Assembly: GCA_964596775.1 (NCBI GenBank)
Contig: CAZQVN010000002.1
Span: 124,001-188,000, forward strand
From: CAZQVN01 sp964596775
Lineage (GTDB): Bacteria; Eisenbacteria; RBG-16-71-46; JABDJR01; JAWXBZ01
Direction: 5' to 3'
DNA length: 64,000 nucleotides
How positions within the stretch are numbered: the first letter of the stretch is position 1; each line of letters starts with the position of its first letter. Below the pieces are notes generated by a model, which was given only the letters and a program-made list of their open reading frames with translations, searched no databases and had not been told where the DNA came from. Of this stretch, positions 60,344 to 64,000 are shown piece by piece. Made by a program: the position numbers and the translations under genes.

Positions 60344-61603
60344 ATGCCCTTCCTGCCTCAAATGATCCGAACTCCCGGCGTTGTCGGGATTGTTCTGGGT
60401 CTGGCCGTGCATCTCGTCTCTCTTGTTCCGGAACAGGCCCGCGGGCAGTCGGCCGGAACGGGCATCGACAATTTCGAGCGCGAAATTCTGGATGTCGTGG
60501 GCAGGGCTCGAACTTCGGTCGTCAGCATCGAGGCACTGGTGGAGCAGGATCGCGGGGCGGGCATGGGCAGATCCCAATCCGGAAAACTCCCCCCGCGAAG
60601 AATCGGTTCGGGGATTGCGATCAGCGAGGACGGCTGCATCGCAACGACCGCGTCGATCGTCGACGGCGCAACCACGATCATGGTGCGAACCCCGTCCGGC
60701 GAGACGCGAAAAGCCGGACTCGTCGGAATAGACAGGCGCACCAACATTGCCCTCATTTCCTGCCAGGCCAAGGGGATGCCTGCGGCGAGGCTGGGAGACT
60801 CCAGCCTGGCCCCGCCCGGCGCCCGGGTTGTCGTGGTGGGCAGTTATCCGGTCGCTTCGCCCCTCTGCTCCTTCGGTACGATCGTTCTGGATCGTGGGCT
60901 CGTCTGGGGTTACTCCGAGGTTGAAATGCTCCAGGTCAGCGCCCCGGCCAAGGGAGTCAACAGCGGATCCGCGGTCGTCAATGCCGAGGGGCGCGTGATC
61001 GGCATGGTGTCCGGCGTCTACGACGAATCCGTGACCGGTGGTCGACCCTCGTCTCCTCCAGGGATTTCCGGATACATTTTCCAGAATCGGGTGGCCGCGT
61101 CGCCGCACAACGACGCTTTCTTCGCGGTTCCCATCGAGAAGGTCCTGGACATTGCCGCCGAGCTGAAGGAGCGGGGACGGGTGGACCGTGGTTTCCTGGG
61201 GATCATCGTCCAGAAGGATGAGCAGGCCTCCTCCAGGGGGGGAGTCGTGGTTCGGGACATTCTTCGCGGCGGTCCGGCTTCGGTGGCGGGAATCCAGGTC
61301 GGAGATGTGATCCTTCAGTACTCCGGCCGCAATCTGTCCATCGGGGATGACCTCACGTTCCTGGTCACCGCAACCCGGCCCGGCTCGCTTGTGGGGTGTC
61401 AGATCAAGCGGGGGAACGAGCAACTCCGCCTTGTGGAAGTGGTCATCGGACGAGCCCCGAACAGCTACGCCTGGCTTCCGCGCGAACTCGACCCGTCGCT
61501 TCCGGCGGAACGGCTCTGGCCCGAAGATGCCCCGGACCTCGTGCCCGCCAATGGGCGGGCCGGCGAGTCCACCACCGGGGTCGGCAAGAAGAAGCGCCCC
61601 TGA
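60344..61603 (+). CDS. HtrA/DegS-like PDZ protein lacking His and Asp of the triad
   Basis: A 419-residue exported protein with signal peptide (to about residue 35), a trypsin-like domain (about 50-265) and a PDZ domain (about 285-375, GFLGIIVQKDE, VVVRDILRGGPASVAGIQVGDVI). In active HtrA proteins the triad sits in TNNHVV, DPRSDIA and GNSGGAL; here these read TTASIV (Ser104), DRRTNIA (Asn134) and VNSGSAV (Ser207 kept). So it is probably not a protease. As third gene of a sigma/anti-sigma operon it may be a sensor or scaffold. Three bases separate it from the anti-sigma gene. Confidence 0.8.
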   Translation: MPFLPQMIRTPGVVGIVLGLAVHLVSLVPEQARGQSAGTGIDNFEREILDVVGRARTSVVSIEALVEQDRGAGMGRSQSGKLPPRRIGSGIAISEDGCIATTASIVDGATTIMVRTPSGETRKAGLVGIDRRTNIALISCQAKGMPAARLGDSSLAPPGARVVVVGSYPVASPLCSFGTIVLDRGLVWGYSEVEMLQVSAPAKGVNSGSAVVNAEGRVIGMVSGVYDESVTGGRPSSPPGISGYIFQNRVAASPHNDAFFAVPIEKVLDIAAELKERGRVDRGFLGIIVQKDEQASSRGGVVVRDILRGGPASVAGIQVGDVILQYSGRNLSIGDDLTFLVTATRPGSLVGCQIKRGNEQLRLVEVVIGRAPNSYAWLPRELDPSLPAERLWPEDAPDLVPANGRAGESTTGVGKKKRP

Positions 61604-61629
61604 CCGCAAAAACCGCAAGGACCCTGCGG

Positions 61630-62694
61630 GTGAACCTCCCCGGCCGTGCCTATCGGATCGAGATCGGTCCGGGCCTTCTGGCCGATGCCGATGTCCGGAT
61701 TGCACGGGTGGCGCCCACTGCCCGCCTGCTGGTCGTCGCGGACCGGAACGCCGATCGCCTCCATGGCGGCGCCCTTCGAAAATCGCTCGACCGCCGGTTC
61801 GACAACCGAGTGGTTGTGCTTCCACCCGGCGAGCGGACGAAGTCCCTGAAGCATGCCGAGAAACTGTATTCCGCATGCCTTGAATTCCGACTGACGCGGC
61901 ACGATTTCATCGTTGCGTTCGGCGGGGGGGTCGTCGGCGACCTCGCCGGTTTCGTGGCCTCCACATGGCTGCGTGGGCTCGAGCTTGTCATGATCCCGAC
62001 AACTCTCCTGTCGCAGGTGGACAGTTCCGTCGGCGGAAAAGTCGGGGTGAACCTGGGCGGGGTGAAGAATCAGGTCGGCGCCTTTCACCAGCCCCGTCTC
62101 GTCATCTCCGATACGGATTGCCTGGAAACGCTGCCGGACCGTGAGATCAGAAGTGCGCTCGCCGAAGTCGTCAAGTGCGCCATGATCGCCGATGCTTCCC
62201 TCCTGCGCCGGATCGAGCGCCACACCGAAAGAATCCTCCGGAGGGATCCCGTGCTGCTGCCCGGACTTGTCGCGGACTGCTGCAGGATCAAGGCCCGCAT
62301 CGTTGCGGTCGACGAGCGGGAATCCGGAATTCGCGCCGTGCTGAACTATGGCCACACGGTGGGGCACGCTGTCGAAGCCGCGGCCGGAGGGCGCCTCCGG
62401 CACGGCGAAGCCGTTGCGCTTGGAATGAGGGCTGCGGCGGCCATAGCCGTCCACCTGGGTTGCATGACCCCGTCCGACAAGCAGAGGCAGGATGAAGTAC
62501 TGAACAGGATCGGGCTTCCGCGGAAACTCGCAGGGGTCACTGCGGAGGACGTCATGGCCAAGATCAATAATGACAAGAAGATACAAGGCTCGGATGTCCG
62601 GTTCGTGTTGACACGCGGGATCGGCTCTGCTAGTTTGGCGCGGCCTGTTGAACCCGCACTGATTCGAACCGCCATCGGCGAAATTCTGGCGTGA
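61630..62694 (+). CDS. aroB: 3-dehydroquinate synthase
   Basis: Second step of the shikimate pathway. 354 residues: FGGGVVGDLAGFVASTW, TTLLSQVDSSVGGKVGVN, GAFHQPRLVI, and NYGHTVGHAVE. The start is placed at GTG 61630, preceded by AAGGA at 8 bases; the frame remains open back into the HtrA-like gene, but that would give an untypical N-terminus. Confidence 0.93.
   Translation: MNLPGRAYRIEIGPGLLADADVRIARVAPTARLLVVADRNADRLHGGALRKSLDRRFDNRVVVLPPGERTKSLKHAEKLYSACLEFRLTRHDFIVAFGGGVVGDLAGFVASTWLRGLELVMIPTTLLSQVDSSVGGKVGVNLGGVKNQVGAFHQPRLVISDTDCLETLPDREIRSALAEVVKCAMIADASLLRRIERHTERILRRDPVLLPGLVADCCRIKARIVAVDERESGIRAVLNYGHTVGHAVEAAAGGRLRHGEAVALGMRAAAAIAVHLGCMTPSDKQRQDEVLNRIGLPRKLAGVTAEDVMAKINNDKKIQGSDVRFVLTRGIGSASLARPVEPALIRTAIGEILA
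62608..62636 (+). promoter_or_regulatory. Possible promoter for accB
   Basis: TTGACA (62608-62613), 17-base spacer, TAGTTT (62631-62636), inside the 3' end of aroB and about 200 bases before accB. Confidence 0.4.
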
Positions 62695-62835
62695 AAAGAT
62701 GTTGTGCCGGATGCACTTAGGTTGATCCAGGCTCCCAGGATCATCCGGCGGGTCGGCGCGGGGCACGGACTCGACCCGACGCCGAATTCCAACCTGCGTG
62801 CGTGACATCCCGAAAATTCCGAAAATGAGGACTGG

Positions 62836-63309
62836 ATGCGAATCGAAGAGGTCCGAAAACTAGTAAAGCTCGTGGAGGAGAGTGAGATCGGCGAGCTGGA
62901 CGTGTGGAAGTGGTGGGGTCGCATTCGGATTTCCAAGAATTCTCATGGAGCCGGAAACGGAACGGTCACATTTGCCGCTTCGGCGCCGCCTCCGGAGAAG
63001 CACACCGTTGAGGCACCCGCCGGGGGCACCCCCCGGCCGGAACCGAAGGCAGCCGAGAGCACCGACGGACTGACCCCCGTCAAGTCACCGATGGTCGGCA
63101 CGTTCTACCGGACCCCGGCACCCGATGCGGATCCCTATGTGGAACCTGGAGATGTGATCGAAGTCGGTCAAACGATCTGCATCATCGAGGCCATGAAACT
63201 CATGAACGAGATCCAGGCCGAAATCCGGGGCAAGGTCGTTAAGGTTGTCGCGGCGAACGGCCAGCCCGTCGAGTTCGGGCAGGTCCTTCTCCTGGTCGAC
63301 GAGTCCTGA
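62836..63309 (+). CDS. accB: Biotin carboxyl carrier protein of acetyl-CoA carboxylase
   Basis: Carries biotin between the carboxylase and carboxyltransferase. 157 residues: N-terminal helix region, Pro/Ala/Glu-rich linker (about 45-80), and a biotinyl domain with the biotin-accepting Lys121 in IEAMKLMNEI. It is followed not by accC, its usual partner, but by a PilT-like ATPase gene. Confidence 0.96.
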   Translation: MRIEEVRKLVKLVEESEIGELDVWKWWGRIRISKNSHGAGNGTVTFAASAPPPEKHTVEAPAGGTPRPEPKAAESTDGLTPVKSPMVGTFYRTPAPDADPYVEPGDVIEVGQTICIIEAMKLMNEIQAEIRGKVVKVVAANGQPVEFGQVLLLVDES

Positions 63310-63340
63310 CACCGGAACCGCGTTCCGGAAGGAGTGAACT

Positions 63341-64000
63341 GTGAATATCAAGCGGATCCTCGAACGGATGATCGAAGAAAGGGCGTCCGACCTTCACATA
63401 AAGGCCGGAACCGCCGCTACCATTCGCGTGGACGGCCGCCTGATCCCGCTGGATGAACCGATCCCGAGCCAGAAGGACATCGAGACGGTCATGGAGCAGA
63501 TCCTCACTCCGAAGCAGAGAAAGCACTTCGAGGACTCGCGCGAGATCGATTTCGCGTTTTCCATTCCAGGGCTGTCCCGCTTCCGGTCGAACTTCTACCA
63601 GCAGCGCGGCACGATCGCCATGGCGCTTCGCCAGGTTCCGTTCGGCGTGCCCAGCCTCGAGGAACTGTGCCTTCCCGCCACCCTGGGCGACCTGATTCTG
63701 AAGAGCCGGGGGATGATTCTCGTCACCGGCACGGTCGGCACCGGCAAGTCGACATCGATGGCCTCTATGGTTCAGCACGTGAACCGGACGACCCAGAAGA
63801 ACATCATCACCGTCGAGGATCCGATCGAGTTTCTGCACCGCGACGACAAGAGCCTCATCAGCCAGCGCGAGGTCGGTCTCGACACGGCTTCGTTTCACGA
63901 CGGGTTGAAATACATTCTCCGCCAGGATCCGGACATCATCATCATCGGGGAAATCCGCGACATCGAGACGATGCGCGTTGCGGTCATGGCCGCCGACACG
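63341..64000 (+). CDS. PilT-family twitching motility ATPase (3' partial)
   Basis: The first 220 residues of a PilT/PilU-type retraction ATPase, cut by the window end. RASDLHIKAGTAATIRVDG at the start is the family N-terminal domain; Walker A is GTVGTGKST (Lys136); the Asp box VEDPIE and Walker B IIIIGEIRD follow. GTG start with AAGGAG 8 bases upstream. It would pull back type IV pili; whether PilT or PilU cannot be told from the visible part. Confidence 0.92.
   Translation, partial: MNIKRILERMIEERASDLHIKAGTAATIRVDGRLIPLDEPIPSQKDIETVMEQILTPKQRKHFEDSREIDFAFSIPGLSRFRSNFYQQRGTIAMALRQVPFGVPSLEELCLPATLGDLILKSRGMILVTGTVGTGKSTSMASMVQHVNRTTQKNIITVEDPIEFLHRDDKSLISQREVGLDTASFHDGLKYILRQDPDIIIIGEIRDIETMRVAVMAADT

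Overview
The window is a GC-rich, gene-dense chromosomal stretch from a Gram-negative (diderm) bacterium. It shows a Tol-Pal system, an MsbA-like lipid exporter, ADP-heptose enzymes, lipoproteins with lipoboxes and several outer-membrane beta-barrels. Some families seen here are typical of the FCB superphylum and neighbouring candidate phyla (Eisenbacteria, Krumholzibacteriota, Latescibacterota type): PorV/PorQ, GWxTD, a gingipain-type C25 peptidase with a C-terminal FlgD/Por-type sorting domain, and a TonB receptor with an N-terminal carboxypeptidase-regulatory-like domain. Lineage is inferred; there is no rRNA in the window. I found no CRISPR array, transposase or prophage.

Layout. 1-8.6 kb: housekeeping train with many 4-base stop/start overlaps: tail-anchored protein (5' partial), BamD-like lipoprotein, nadD, polA, coaE, prfB (with the programmed +1 frameshift), a phosphomannomutase/phosphoglucomutase and a 3-methyladenine DNA glycosylase. 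8.7-19.7 kb: envelope block: a haem-binding (ethylbenzene dehydrogenase-like) lipoprotein plus beta-barrel pair, then TonB-dependent receptor, large secreted protein with calcium-loop repeats and sorting domain, PorV-like protein and GWxTD protein. 19.9-24.5 kb: glycolytic operon pfkA-gap-pgk-tpiA, then secG and tRNA-Leu(GAG). 24.7-26.7 kb: GT-C-like membrane protein and a convergent small HTH protein. 27.0-31.7 kb: two DUF507 paralogues and tolA/tonB-tolB-pal-cpoB, without tolQ/tolR. 31.7-41.9 kb, minus strand: two GT4 and one GT9 glycosyltransferase, MsbA-like ABC exporter, and a very large C25 peptidase with FG-GAP repeats.

42.2-49.5 kb: a 39-residue basic protein, DUF2203, radC, hldA-hldC, a cyclic 2,3-diphosphoglycerate synthase-like GTPase, sucCD and ndk. 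49.6-56.6 kb: classical fatty-acid block DUF177-rpmF-plsX-fabH-fabD-fabG-acpP-fabF-rnc, with a strong hairpin between acpP and fabF. 56.7-58.8 kb, minus strand: FadL-like barrel and a c-type-haem-motif lipoprotein with an extraordinary Tyr/Trp-rich segment. 59.1-64 kb: ECF sigma factor, zinc-finger anti-sigma factor, an HtrA/PDZ protein that has lost its catalytic His and Asp, aroB, accB, and a PilT-family ATPase cut by the window end.

How they work together: core metabolism (glycolysis, succinyl-CoA synthetase, fatty-acid synthesis, NAD and CoA synthesis) is interleaved with envelope biogenesis (LPS core heptose, lipid export, Tol-Pal, secreted proteins with sorting tails). Several clear sigma70-like promoters (TTGACA-type -35 with 17-18 base spacers) and hairpins define transcription units. 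The points most worth a second look are the PorV/sorting-domain/GWxTD block, the two haem-motif lipoproteins paired with barrels, the protease-dead HtrA in the sigma/anti-sigma operon, the apparently leaderless coaE, the structured leader in front of the TonB receptor, and the pyrophosphate-type signature in phosphofructokinase.
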